From Gemmatimonas sp. (GTDB lineage: Bacteria > Gemmatimonadota > Gemmatimonadetes > Gemmatimonadales > Gemmatimonadaceae), in the NCBI GenBank assembly GCA_021154325.1, contig JAJKIR010000118.1, positions 1 through 64,000 of the forward strand: a stretch of 64,000 nt of DNA, read 5' to 3'. The notes beneath the pieces were generated by a model, which worked only from the letters and a program-made list of their open reading frames with translations, had not been told where the DNA came from and did no database searches. This document shows, one piece after another, positions 40,921 through 49,936 of the stretch. The translations under genes were made by a program, and so were the position numbers. Positions within the stretch are counted from its first letter, which is position 1, and each line of letters starts with the position of its first letter.

Positions 40921-42294
40921 ATGCCCTTACACGACCTCCAGTCTCGACCGCACGTCCTCGTCGCCGACGATCAGGCCGACGTTCTCGAGGCGCTCCGGCT
41001 CCTCCTCAAGACGCACGGCTACGACATCGATACGGCCACCTCGCCGTCGGCCGTCCTGTCGGCGCTCGAGAAGCGCGACTACGACGCGCTCTTGCTCGAC
41101 ATGAACTACACGCGCGACACGACGTCGGGTAAGGAGGGTCTCGACTTGCTGCAGCAACTGGGCGGCCTCGAACCCGACCTGCCGATCATCGTGATGACGG
41201 CGTGGGGAAGCGTGGAAGGCGCGGTCGAGGCGATGCGCCGCGGCGCTCGCGATTACATCGAAAAACCGTGGGACAACGCACGCCTGATGACGATTCTCGG
41301 AACTCAGGTCGAGCTGGGGCGCGCGCTCCGGCGCGCCCGCCGTCTCGAGAGCGAGAATCGACTCCTGCGACGCGACAACCTTCCGCGCCTCATCGCCGAC
41401 TCGCCGAAGATGAAGCCGATTCTCCAGCTCATGGAGCGGGTCGGGCCGTCGGATGCGAATGTACTCATCACCGGTGAGCACGGCACCGGCAAAGAGCTGG
41501 TGGCGCAGTGGCTGCACGCATCGTCGGCAAGGGCGCAGAAGCCGTTCATTCCCGTGAACATGGGCGGCCTGTCGGAAGGGCTATTCGAGAGTGAGCTCTT
41601 TGGTCACGTGAAGGGCTCGTTCACGGATGCGAAGACCGATCGTGTTGGCCGTTTCGAGCTCGCCGACACCGGGACGATCTTTCTCGACGAGATCGGGAAC
41701 GTACCCTTCGCGCTCCAGGCGAAGCTCCTCCGCGTGCTGCAAACGGGGGACGTCGAGCGCGTCGGCTCGTCGAAGGCACGCCATGTGGATGTGCGCGTGA
41801 TCTCGGCGACGAACGCGCGGCTGAACGATGAGGTGGCGGCGGGGCGGTTCCGCGAGGATCTGCTCTTCCGGATCAATACCATCGAGCTGCATCTGCCTCC
41901 ACTCCGAGAGCGGCGCGAGGACGTTCCGCCGCTGGCGATGCATTTCCTGAGGCGTCATGCGGCGCGTTACCGCAAGCACCTCACCGGATTCGATCCAGGG
42001 GCAATGCAGCTGCTGCTCGAACACGCCTGGCCGGGAAACATCCGCGAGCTCGATCATGCCGTCGAGCGCGCCGTGCTGCTCGCCCAGAGTGAGCAGGTTC
42101 GGGGCGCCGATCTCGCCCTCCGCGGCGCGTCGACGGCCGCGCCGCGGCTGGAAGAGCTGACGCTCGAGGAGGTCGAGCGCCTCCTCATTCAGAAAGCGCT
42201 GAGCCGATACGACGGTAACGTCAGCCGCGCCGCGCAAGCGCTCGGGCTCTCGCGAAGCGCGCTCTATCGCCGGATCGCCGCCTACGAACTGTGA
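40921..42294 (+). CDS. NtrC-family response regulator with AAA+ and Fis-type HTH
   Basis: Receiver VLVADDQADVLEAL...LLLDMNYTRD; AAA+ GEHGTGKELVAQ, FESELFGHVKGSFTDA; C-terminal ALSRYDGNVSRAAQALGLSRSALYRRI. Confidence 0.93.
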   Translation: MPLHDLQSRPHVLVADDQADVLEALRLLLKTHGYDIDTATSPSAVLSALEKRDYDALLLDMNYTRDTTSGKEGLDLLQQLGGLEPDLPIIVMTAWGSVEGAVEAMRRGARDYIEKPWDNARLMTILGTQVELGRALRRARRLESENRLLRRDNLPRLIADSPKMKPILQLMERVGPSDANVLITGEHGTGKELVAQWLHASSARAQKPFIPVNMGGLSEGLFESELFGHVKGSFTDAKTDRVGRFELADTGTIFLDEIGNVPFALQAKLLRVLQTGDVERVGSSKARHVDVRVISATNARLNDEVAAGRFREDLLFRINTIELHLPPLRERREDVPPLAMHFLRRHAARYRKHLTGFDPGAMQLLLEHAWPGNIRELDHAVERAVLLAQSEQVRGADLALRGASTAAPRLEELTLEEVERLLIQKALSRYDGNVSRAAQALGLSRSALYRRIAAYEL

Positions 42295-42296
42295 TG

Positions 42297-42394
42297 GGTT
42301 GACGGTGGTCGGTGAACCGTGAACTGTGATTGCGGAGCACCGATCACGACTCACCGATCACCGTTCACCCAGTACCATCGTCAACCGACCACCG
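42297..42394. repeat. heptamer-periodic repeats in two opposed orientations
   Basis: GGTTGAC GGTGGTC GGTGAAC CGTGAAC TGTGATT GCGGAGC | ACCGATC ACGACTC ACCGATC ACCGTTC ACCCAGT ACCATCG TCAACCG ACCACCG. Confidence 0.75.
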
Positions 42395-43750
42395 ATGGCT
42401 GACCGCCGAGAGAAGCCCCTGGCGCCTCACGAGCGACGCGTGCTGCAACTCGCGTTGGTCGCCGGCTTGCCCGGCATCATCGTCTCGCTCGTCCTGCTCT
42501 GGCGCGACGATTACAGCGCGAAGGTGCAATGGACGCTCGGCATCTTCGTCCTCGGCTCATGGCTCATTACGGCATTCGTGCTGCGCGAACGTGTCGTTAG
42601 GCCTCTGCAGACGCTATCGAACATGCTGGCGGCGCTGCGCGAAGGGGACTACTCCATCCGGGCGCGGGGCGCCGAGCGTGACGACGCGTTGGGGCTCGCG
42701 TACCTCGAGGCGAACCTGCTTGGCGAGACGTTGCGCACGCAGCGACTCGGCGCGATGGAAGCCACCGCGCTCCTTCGCACAGTCATGGCCGACATCGACG
42801 TCGCCGTGTTCGCCTTCGATGACGATGAGCGCCTGCGACTCGTGAACAGCGCTGGCGAACGACTGCTCGGACATGTCGCGGAACGGCTGCTCGGACGATC
42901 GGCCGAACAAGTGGGCCTAGCGGATTGTCTCGTTGGTGAGTCGCCGCGGACCATGGACGTGACGTTTCCCGGCGGCGCGGGACGATGGGAGGTACGGCGC
43001 GGCTCGTTCCGTCAGAATGGTCGTCCGCACACGTTGCTCGTGCTCGCCGACGTCACGAAGGCGTTGCGCGAGGAAGAGCTGCAGGCGTGGCGGCGGCTGG
43101 TGCGCGTACTCAGCCATGAGATCAACAATTCGCTCGCGCCAATCAAATCAATCGCGGGCAGTCTGCAGACGTTGCTCGATCGGCCCGTTCGCGCGAGCGA
43201 CGTCGACAATGACATCAGACGCGGGCTATCAGTGATAGGCGGGCGCTCGGAAGCGTTGATCCGCTTCATGTCGGCCTACGCGCGGCTGGCTCGGCTCCCT
43301 GCACCACATCGTCTTCCACTCGATGTCGGCACGTGGGTTCGTCGCGTTGCCGCGCTCGAGACCCGGTTGCCCGTTCGTGTCGAAGCCGGACCTCCGACCG
43401 TGATTCGCGCCGATGGCGATCAGCTCGATCAGCTTCTTATAAACTTGCTACGCAATGCGGTCGATGCATCGCTCGAGACCGACGGTGCAGTCTGTATCCG
43501 ATGGACACGCCAAAACGGCACGGTAGCAATCCTCGTGGAGGATGATGGCCCTGGGTTGCCGAGCAGCGCGAATTTGTTCGTGCCGTTCTTCACGACAAAG
43601 CCTCAAGGTTCAGGCATTGGGCTGGTACTCTCGCGCCAGATTGCCGAAGCGCACGGCGGCTCATTGTCGCTGGAGAACAGGAAGAATGCTCGCGGATGCG
43701 TCGCAACTTTCCGGCTCGCCGTTGATGATGCCGCGCGCAGCGCTGGCTGA
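42395..43750 (+). CDS. NtrY-like sensor histidine kinase
   Basis: Two TM, HAMP, PAS-like region, H-box LSHEINNSLAPIKSIAGSL, N-box NLLRNAVDAS, G-box VEDDGPGL...GSGIGLVLSRQIAEAHGG. Confidence 0.92.
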   Translation: MADRREKPLAPHERRVLQLALVAGLPGIIVSLVLLWRDDYSAKVQWTLGIFVLGSWLITAFVLRERVVRPLQTLSNMLAALREGDYSIRARGAERDDALGLAYLEANLLGETLRTQRLGAMEATALLRTVMADIDVAVFAFDDDERLRLVNSAGERLLGHVAERLLGRSAEQVGLADCLVGESPRTMDVTFPGGAGRWEVRRGSFRQNGRPHTLLVLADVTKALREEELQAWRRLVRVLSHEINNSLAPIKSIAGSLQTLLDRPVRASDVDNDIRRGLSVIGGRSEALIRFMSAYARLARLPAPHRLPLDVGTWVRRVAALETRLPVRVEAGPPTVIRADGDQLDQLLINLLRNAVDASLETDGAVCIRWTRQNGTVAILVEDDGPGLPSSANLFVPFFTTKPQGSGIGLVLSRQIAEAHGGSLSLENRKNARGCVATFRLAVDDAARSAG

Positions 43751-43979
43751 GTGCGTACGCCCTGATGTTTAGACGTCTTTGATGGAGGCGAGCACGTCAA
43801 TCGGGTGATCTGTGTCACCGACGGACAGGCACCGCAGATCACCAGAAATTTGCCTCGAAGCTGTCAGCGATTCAGGGACGCGGCGGCACGCAGGATGCCT
43901 CTGTCCCGAGTGCCGCGACGATGGTCGTCGCTCGGAGCGCGACCGGCATCGGCGGACCACCCCATCAATTGGGGCGGCC

Positions 43980-44148
43980 GCAGAACGAAGTGGGTCGCAA
44001 GGATGTCCCGCGATGAAGCGGGGCAATCGAAGGTGAGCCCCACCTTCGTCGAGTCGGAAGGGAGAAGTCGCCGACTGGATCCGATGCTCCGCCCGCAAGG
44101 TCGCCCGCGGGGGCTTGAACGCGGAGGGCGGCATAGTGGGAGGAGACA
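43980..44148 (+). ncRNA. possible structured leader upstream of 44149 (tentative)
   Basis: Several nested hairpins (GTCCCGC-GATGAA-GCGGGGC; CGAAGGTG-AGCCC-CACCTTCG; AGTCGG...CCGACT) and no convincing CDS. Confidence 0.25.
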
Positions 44149-45183
44149 ATGCGAATTGGGTTTTCGAGTAGCTGTGCGATCGGCCTCGCGATCGCCCTGA
44201 CGTTGGGAGGCGTGTCGACTGTGAAGGCGCAGCAGACGGACTCGACTCGCCGCACCACCACCACCCGACGCAATTCAGCGCGTCGTACGGCACGTTCGTC
44301 GCAGCGCATTCCGATCAGCAAGGATCGGAACACCTCGACAGGTGAAGTCGCTGCGCAGCCGGCACCAACCCCGACCGTGAATCAGGATTCGATCGCGGCG
44401 GCGGAGCGTGCACGGCAGGATTCGATTGCAGCAGCAGAGCGGGCCCGGCAGGATTCCGTCGCGCGTGTCGAGCAGATGCGTCGTGACTCGATCGCTGCTG
44501 CGGAACGTCGTCGGCAGGATTCGGTTGCAGCGGCGGAGCGGGCACGGCAGGACTCGATAGCACGCGCAGATTCGATCGCTCGTGCCGAGGCTTTGGCGCT
44601 TCGGTTGCGTCGTTGGGGAGGTGGGGCGTACATCGGTATCGGTGGTGGCGCCACGCTGACGCAGGGCGACATCTCCAGTTCGATGAACATCGGCGGGACC
44701 AACCCGAGCGGTGGATATGGCACGGGCTGGCACGTCACGGTACCGATCGGCGTGGATTTCACAGGCAACCCCTTCGGCCTTCGGGTCGATGGAACCTACG
44801 GCCGGCTGGCGGCGAATAACTTCACGAGCGGCGCGACACAGTACCATCCGTCTGACGTGACCGTTGCGCAACTCAACGGCGACATCAAGCTCCGTGTTCC
44901 GCTCGGTCGCAGCTGGAGCCGTTTCTACGTCCTCGGCGGTGGCGGCGCGAGCCGGCTCTTCGGCTACTCCACCACCCCAGTCACCGGCGGCAACACGGTC
45001 TCGTTCGGTGATGCCGATACCGAGTGGGGCTGGAACGCTGGCGCAGGCTTCAACTTCAACTTCGGCCGGATGACGGGCCTGTTCCTCGAGACGCGGTATA
45101 TGAGCTTCTCGCCGTCCTCGAACAACGGTTTCCCGTACACGAAGGCGAACACGATTCCGATCACGTTGGGAATCCAGTTCTAA
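44149..45183 (+). CDS. outer-membrane beta-barrel protein with N-terminal 11-residue repeat stalk
   Basis: Signal-type N-terminus; (D-S-I-A-A-A-E-R-A-R-Q)n; C-terminal aromatic beta-strand pattern ending NTIPITLGIQF. Confidence 0.75.
   Translation: MRIGFSSSCAIGLAIALTLGGVSTVKAQQTDSTRRTTTTRRNSARRTARSSQRIPISKDRNTSTGEVAAQPAPTPTVNQDSIAAAERARQDSIAAAERARQDSVARVEQMRRDSIAAAERRRQDSVAAAERARQDSIARADSIARAEALALRLRRWGGGAYIGIGGGATLTQGDISSSMNIGGTNPSGGYGTGWHVTVPIGVDFTGNPFGLRVDGTYGRLAANNFTSGATQYHPSDVTVAQLNGDIKLRVPLGRSWSRFYVLGGGGASRLFGYSTTPVTGGNTVSFGDADTEWGWNAGAGFNFNFGRMTGLFLETRYMSFSPSSNNGFPYTKANTIPITLGIQF
44386..44550 (+). repeat. five 33-bp in-frame tandem repeats
   Basis: GATTCGATCGCGGCGGCGGAGCGTGCACGGCAG and variants = DSIAAAERARQ, degenerate at codon third positions. 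Confidence 0.8.
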
Positions 45184-45203
45184 GCGAGCGGGGCTAGTGT
45201 TTC

Positions 45204-45239
45204 ATCGTGCCGCCCCGCGACGAAGCGGGGCGGCACGAT
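45204..45239 (+). terminator. stem-loop terminator candidate
   Basis: ATCGTGCCGCCCCGC-GACGAA-GCGGGGCGGCACGAT. Confidence 0.7.
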
Positions 45240-45283
45240 TATCTTCTACTGTTATGGCGACCACGCAACCACAGCGCGAATCG

Positions 45284-46120
45284 ATGAAAAAGCTGTCACT
45301 GTTCGTCCTGGCTTTCCTGCCGTCCTGCGCCTCTGCCCAGCATTCGGGTGCTCGCGCGGATGACGAGTCGCCGCGGCGCACGGTGACGCTGGCCTCGCAG
45401 GACACGACGCCGGTGCCCAATTCGCAGCCAATGGTCGTGGCCGCTTCTTCCGAGCGTCGTTTTCGCTCTCGAACCGATAGCCTGGAGTGGGTCTCGGCGA
45501 AGAACGTTGCCGACAAGTCCAAGGGTTTTCGTCTGATCGTCTCCCTACAGGAAAAGCGGCTATGGGCCATCGTCGGTGAGGACACCGTCTTGGACACGCC
45601 GGTAGCTACGGCCAAGGGGACCACCCTGAAGTACGGAAGGCGCGCCTGGACCTTCCGCACCCCGCGTGGGATTCGAACGGTCCTCCGCAAGGAAGCCGAC
45701 CCGGTCTGGATTCCGCCCGATTGGCTCTACGCGGAGGTCGCGAGCGAGTACGATCTCAAGCTCCGGAAGATCGAGCGGGGGCAGCCGATCAAGCTGTCGG
45801 ATGGCCGTTCGCTCGTGGTGCGCGACACGCTGGTCGGGGTGATTGGGAAGGACTCGCACTTCTACCAGCTTCCGGTAGACGAGCATATCGTATTCGACAG
45901 CACGCTCTACGTTCCTCCGACGGGTACGGCAAACCGTCGCGTGGAAGGCGAGTTGGGGAAATACCGGTTGGATCTCGGTGACGGATATTTGCTGCACGGC
46001 ACTCCCGACAAGGAGTCGATTGGTCTCGCGGCGACGCACGGCTGCATCCGGCTTCGCGACGAGGACATCGAGTGGCTGTACACGTACGTGCCTGTCGGGA
46101 CGAAGGTGTACATCTACTGA
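45284..46120 (+). CDS. L,D-transpeptidase (YkuD family)
   Basis: YLLHGTPDKESIGLAATHGCIRLRDEDIEWLY. Confidence 0.92.
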   Translation: MKKLSLFVLAFLPSCASAQHSGARADDESPRRTVTLASQDTTPVPNSQPMVVAASSERRFRSRTDSLEWVSAKNVADKSKGFRLIVSLQEKRLWAIVGEDTVLDTPVATAKGTTLKYGRRAWTFRTPRGIRTVLRKEADPVWIPPDWLYAEVASEYDLKLRKIERGQPIKLSDGRSLVVRDTLVGVIGKDSHFYQLPVDEHIVFDSTLYVPPTGTANRRVEGELGKYRLDLGDGYLLHGTPDKESIGLAATHGCIRLRDEDIEWLYTYVPVGTKVYIY

Positions 46121-46143
46121 GGCGCTTGGTGCTAGGTGCTAGA

Positions 46144-46175
46144 AGGGCCGCGGCGAGTTGCCGCGGCCCTTTTCG
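46144..46175 (+). terminator. Rho-independent terminator
   Basis: GGGCCGCGGC-GAGTT-GCCGCGGCCC then TTTTCG; directly followed by CGTTAGGC. Confidence 0.75.
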
Positions 46176-46191
46176 TTAGGCAACCGGGCAA

Positions 46192-46710
46192 CTATTGCTT
46201 GTGGATCTGGCCTCGAATCTCGCCGCCGCCGAAACTCGGGGTGCTGTGGACGTTCACATATGCCATGCCTGCATCCATCGCTTTTCGGAGCGAATCGCCA
46301 GTGATTGTGAGGCCGGCGACCGTACCGCCCGCCATGTTCACGGTGCCGGCAGCCGTGCCGGAGGTGTTCCCGGTCGTGAACGCGGTGGTCGCGCCAGCGA
46401 AGGTCGCGAAGTTCAGCACCACGTTCGCCGTCCCGCTTGCATCGGACTGTGCGTGAATGTGCGCCCCGCTGCTGCTCGGGGTGAGCCCGGAGTACGTCAA
46501 CGTGTAGGTCATGACGTTCGTCGTCGGGTTCAGCACACCCGTCCAACTCCCTGTTGCCGTCGACGTGTTGGAATTTGGTTTCTCGTTCGCGCCGCTGAGA
46601 GTGGCCACATAGGTGATGTTGCTCGGTTGGGTCGGCTTGTCGCTTCCGCAAGCCGTGAGAACTCCGACGCCAAGTAGTGCCGTCGCCAGCGTCAACGCGT
46701 GCTTCTGCAT
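46192..46710 (-). CDS. CHRD domain lipoprotein
   Basis: Lipobox VLTAC; TATGSWTGVLNPTTNVMTYTLTYSGL...AHIHAQSDASGTANVVLNF...YVNVHSTPSFGGGEIRGQI. Confidence 0.85.
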   Translation of the reverse strand: MQKHALTLATALLGVGVLTACGSDKPTQPSNITYVATLSGANEKPNSNTSTATGSWTGVLNPTTNVMTYTLTYSGLTPSSSGAHIHAQSDASGTANVVLNFATFAGATTAFTTGNTSGTAAGTVNMAGGTVAGLTITGDSLRKAMDAGMAYVNVHSTPSFGGGEIRGQIHKQ

Positions 46711-46882
46711 TGGTACTCTCCCTCGTCTCAGGTGTGGCAGTGAGGAACAGATCGTGTCGAGCGGCATGCGCCCTCGTTGCTCCTCGGGGCATCCGGACGT
46801 ATCCGGCCTTTTCAGACGTAGTTCCAGCCGCCATCATGGGTGCGTTGACCATCTCGCGTGCTGTCTTGACGAGAGCCACTAC

Positions 46883-48622
46883 ATGAGCTCCTACACATTC
46901 CCATACTCGCGTCGAACCAGTGCACTGTGTGCGCTGATGATCGTGACGCGCGCCGCGAGCGCGCAGACGATCGCTGGTAGAGTGGTGGGAAAGGGTGACG
47001 GCGCTCCGGTGGTGGGCGCGATCGTCACCCTCCTGGATTCGGTGGGCCACCCGCTGACGACGAAGCTCGCCGAGGACGGCGGCGGCTTCGAGTTTCGCGC
47101 TCCATTCGCCGGACCGTACGCGGTCCGCGTCGAGCGGGTCGGCTTCCGATCATCGACCACGCCTCCCTTTCTCGTCAGGCAGGGAGAAAAGCTCGACGTA
47201 CCGATCACGATCGTCAGCGAAGCGGTTTCCCTTCGTGCGCTGACGGTGACCGCCGATCGGCGCTGCGTGGTGCGTCCGCAGGAGGGAGTCGCGACCGCCG
47301 AGCTATGGAATGAGGCGCGAAAGGCGCTCAATGCCACCCAGCTGACGCAGATGGCGCAAGCCGCGGCGCGAACGCGACGCAATCCGCATCGATTCGCCGT
47401 GCGCTGGCGCAAGTTCGACCGCGATCTCGAACCGCGAAGCCTGGCCGTTCGATCCGAGGAACAGGTCGAGATGGAGGGTGAAGCAGTCACTCCGTTCGTG
47501 AGCGCGGATCCGGAACAGCTCGCACGCGTCGGCTACGCCGACGGCGACGTCATGAAGGGCAGCACGCTGTTCGCGCCGGACGCTGGCGTTCTGCTCTCCG
47601 ATCGCTTTCTCGATACGCATTGCTTCCGCGTCCAGATGCCCGACAAAGGTCGTCGCGACGATCTCATCGGGCTCGCGTTCGATCCGTTGCGCCTAACGAG
47701 CGATGGGCCCGAACGTCGTGTCGAGGTGCGCGGCGTACTCTGGCTCGATCGCGCGAGTGCGGAGCTGCGGTATCTGGAGTACGGCTATGTGAACTTGCCT
47801 TTCGACGCCGACCCGAATCGCGCTGGCGGTCGTGTCGAGTTCCGTCCTCTTCCCGACGGGCGGTGGATCGTGTGGCGGTGGTACATTCGGACTCCGGCGC
47901 TCGAGCGGCACCAGGGCGCCTTCAGCGCGCAACCGAGCGAATGGCAAACGACGGTGGTTCGGGTTCGAGAGCAGGGTGCCGAGCTCCTCGAGGTGATGCC
48001 GGCGGGAACCGCACGTGTGAGTGGTGCTGCGCTCAGCGGCACGGTCTTCGACAGCTTGCGCGGAACGCCTATGGTGGGAGCACGCGTCTTTCTCTCCGGC
48101 ACAACGCTCGCCGCTGTGACGGGCGCGGACGGCAGCTACACCATCGATTCGATTCCGCCGGGAAAGTATATGGTGAGTGTTCTCGCACCTCGCCTCGATT
48201 CACTTCTTCTCGAGCCTCCCACTCGCGACGCCGTGCTCAGTGCGGGAGACTCGAAGGAGCTCGATCTCGCACTGCCCACGCCGCGCACACTGGCGGCGCA
48301 GCTATGCGGCGAGATGATGGCGGATACCTCGTCTATCATCCTCGGCTTCGTGCGTGACACGGCCGAAACCAGAGCGTCTGGCGCGACAGTGCGGGCGGAG
48401 TGGACGACGATCTCGCGACAAGGCACCGCGGGGTTGCGCACAGAGCCGACACGGATCGAGAGCACGGCATCCAGCCGCGGGCGTTACGCGCTCTGCGGTA
48501 TTCCGGCTGGTGTGCGTTACACGCTTCGCGCGCACCGCGGCCGAAATGGCGCGAGTCTCGTCCAGTCGCCGATGACCCAGCGCGAGGTACGGCGGCTCGA
48601 CCTCACGCTCCACATTCCCTGA
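46883..48622 (+). CDS. carboxypeptidase-regulatory-like domain protein
   Basis: IAGRVVGKGDGAPVVGAIVTLLDSVGHPLTTKLAEDGGGFEFRAPFAGPYAVRVERVGF and a second similar module GTVFDSLRGTPMVGARVFLSG. Confidence 0.8.
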   Translation: MSSYTFPYSRRTSALCALMIVTRAASAQTIAGRVVGKGDGAPVVGAIVTLLDSVGHPLTTKLAEDGGGFEFRAPFAGPYAVRVERVGFRSSTTPPFLVRQGEKLDVPITIVSEAVSLRALTVTADRRCVVRPQEGVATAELWNEARKALNATQLTQMAQAAARTRRNPHRFAVRWRKFDRDLEPRSLAVRSEEQVEMEGEAVTPFVSADPEQLARVGYADGDVMKGSTLFAPDAGVLLSDRFLDTHCFRVQMPDKGRRDDLIGLAFDPLRLTSDGPERRVEVRGVLWLDRASAELRYLEYGYVNLPFDADPNRAGGRVEFRPLPDGRWIVWRWYIRTPALERHQGAFSAQPSEWQTTVVRVREQGAELLEVMPAGTARVSGAALSGTVFDSLRGTPMVGARVFLSGTTLAAVTGADGSYTIDSIPPGKYMVSVLAPRLDSLLLEPPTRDAVLSAGDSKELDLALPTPRTLAAQLCGEMMADTSSIILGFVRDTAETRASGATVRAEWTTISRQGTAGLRTEPTRIESTASSRGRYALCGIPAGVRYTLRAHRGRNGASLVQSPMTQREVRRLDLTLHIP

Positions 48623-48633
48623 AGGTCAAGTCG

Positions 48634-48912
48634 ATGCCCATCCCGAAACGCTATTACGACGAGCTGCAGCAGAAGCGCAAAGAGGAGTACCGTCAGGCGG
48701 AGCGGGATCGGTCACGAGATCTGTTCCGCACCGGCGTCTTGTGCGTCGTCTGGTGCGTGGCGGGCCTCGTGGTGTTCGCCTTCGCGTTCCACACGACCGA
48801 TCCGGTTTTCGCGGAAGTCTTTCGCTGGGGAGCGTACATCGTGACCTACGGTGGAATCTTCGCGACGCTGGCGCGCGCCTATCTCCGCGGCGAGCGCCGC
48901 GGCGACTGGTGA
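48634..48912 (+). CDS. small membrane protein, hypothetical
   Basis: 92 aa with two hydrophobic segments. Confidence 0.6.
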   Translation: MPIPKRYYDELQQKRKEEYRQAERDRSRDLFRTGVLCVVWCVAGLVVFAFAFHTTDPVFAEVFRWGAYIVTYGGIFATLARAYLRGERRGDW

Positions 48913-48927
48913 GTCGCCGGACGGAGC

Positions 48928-49932
48928 CTAACGATTCGGAGTTGGGCTCGTATTACCCCCATCGACGACGAAGCGCCACTCGCCGCCAACCTGCTTCTTC
49001 CAGACGGTGAGGTATTTTCCGAAGCGTTGAACGACGGTACTCGTCGTCCCGCGACCTGTGAAGACATACTCACCGACGGTGAAGCCGAGATCGCCCGATT
49101 CCGCCGCGTCGGCATAGACGGGACGCCAGTTGAGGGTGCCGCCCGCACGCTGTTGTTCGTCGAAGAGGGCGCCGACGGCTTCCGTCCCGATCACGATCTC
49201 CGATCCGGAGAAGACCACACCCTGCGGCGCGACATACTGCGCGAAGGCTAAGCCGGTGCCTTGAAGATCTGCCGCGAGAGCGAACGCGCTGTCCGCCTGG
49301 CGGACTTGCCGTACCGCGTCGGCGCGGCGCCCTCGTGGCACCGACATCATCGGCGGCAATTCCGCCGATGGCACGGATGCATTCGCCGACAGCGGTGGGC
49401 CGCCGACATCGGCATAAGCGACGATACGCCAACCGCCATTCCCGGCGCGGCGCCAGAAGGCGATGTATCGGTCGGAGCGGATCGTCGGCGGCCCCTCGCC
49501 GTTAGGCGCGGCGATGGTGGCGATACCGAAGGTGTAGCCCTCGCGCGCGTCACGGGAGACGCCGCCGCCGAGTGGCCGCCACTGAAAGGTGGCGCGCTCC
49601 TGGACGCCATCGCCCAGGAGCGACAGCGCCTCGCTCCGACCATAAACGATCGGTGCGCCAGCTCGCAGATAGACGACGGCGCTGTCGAGCCAAGAGGTTG
49701 CCGCCGTCGCGTAGCCCTGTCGCGCCACCGCGTCGCCGCGGGATCCATCCACGGCGATGAGCGAATCGCGCACCGGCGAGCGAAGCGGCGCCGGTGGCTC
49801 TTCACTGTGGTGCACAAAGCATCCCGTGGAGGCCAGGAGAGCCAGGAGAAGGAGCGGCCGGGCTCTCGAGGTGCGTCCAGCGTATCTCGGATGGACTGGG
49901 GGATGCGGCATGTTCGCGTTCTTGAATCGCAT
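48928..49932 (-). CDS. lipoprotein with two SnoaL-like/DUF4440-like domains
   Basis: Lipobox LLASTGC; two copies of RGDAVARQGYATAATSWLDSAVVYLRAGAPIVYGRSEALSLL / QADSAFALAADLQGTGLAFAQYVAPQGVVFSGSEIVIGTEAVGALF. Confidence 0.65.
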   Translation of the reverse strand: MRFKNANMPHPPVHPRYAGRTSRARPLLLLALLASTGCFVHHSEEPPAPLRSPVRDSLIAVDGSRGDAVARQGYATAATSWLDSAVVYLRAGAPIVYGRSEALSLLGDGVQERATFQWRPLGGGVSRDAREGYTFGIATIAAPNGEGPPTIRSDRYIAFWRRAGNGGWRIVAYADVGGPPLSANASVPSAELPPMMSVPRGRRADAVRQVRQADSAFALAADLQGTGLAFAQYVAPQGVVFSGSEIVIGTEAVGALFDEQQRAGGTLNWRPVYADAAESGDLGFTVGEYVFTGRGTTSTVVQRFGKYLTVWKKQVGGEWRFVVDGGNTSPTPNR

Positions 49933-49936
49933 CGCC

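Noticed and set aside
43769-44293. Minus-strand 174-aa ORF and overlapping plus-strand ORFs in the 43.75-44.15 kb gap
   Set aside because: Composition (Arg/Ser/Pro-rich) looks like high-GC shadow translation, no recognisable family, overlaps the real start of 44149
45668-45690. tRNA T-arm-like GGGATTCGAACGGTCC
   Set aside because: Lies inside the L,D-transpeptidase reading frame with no cloverleaf around it
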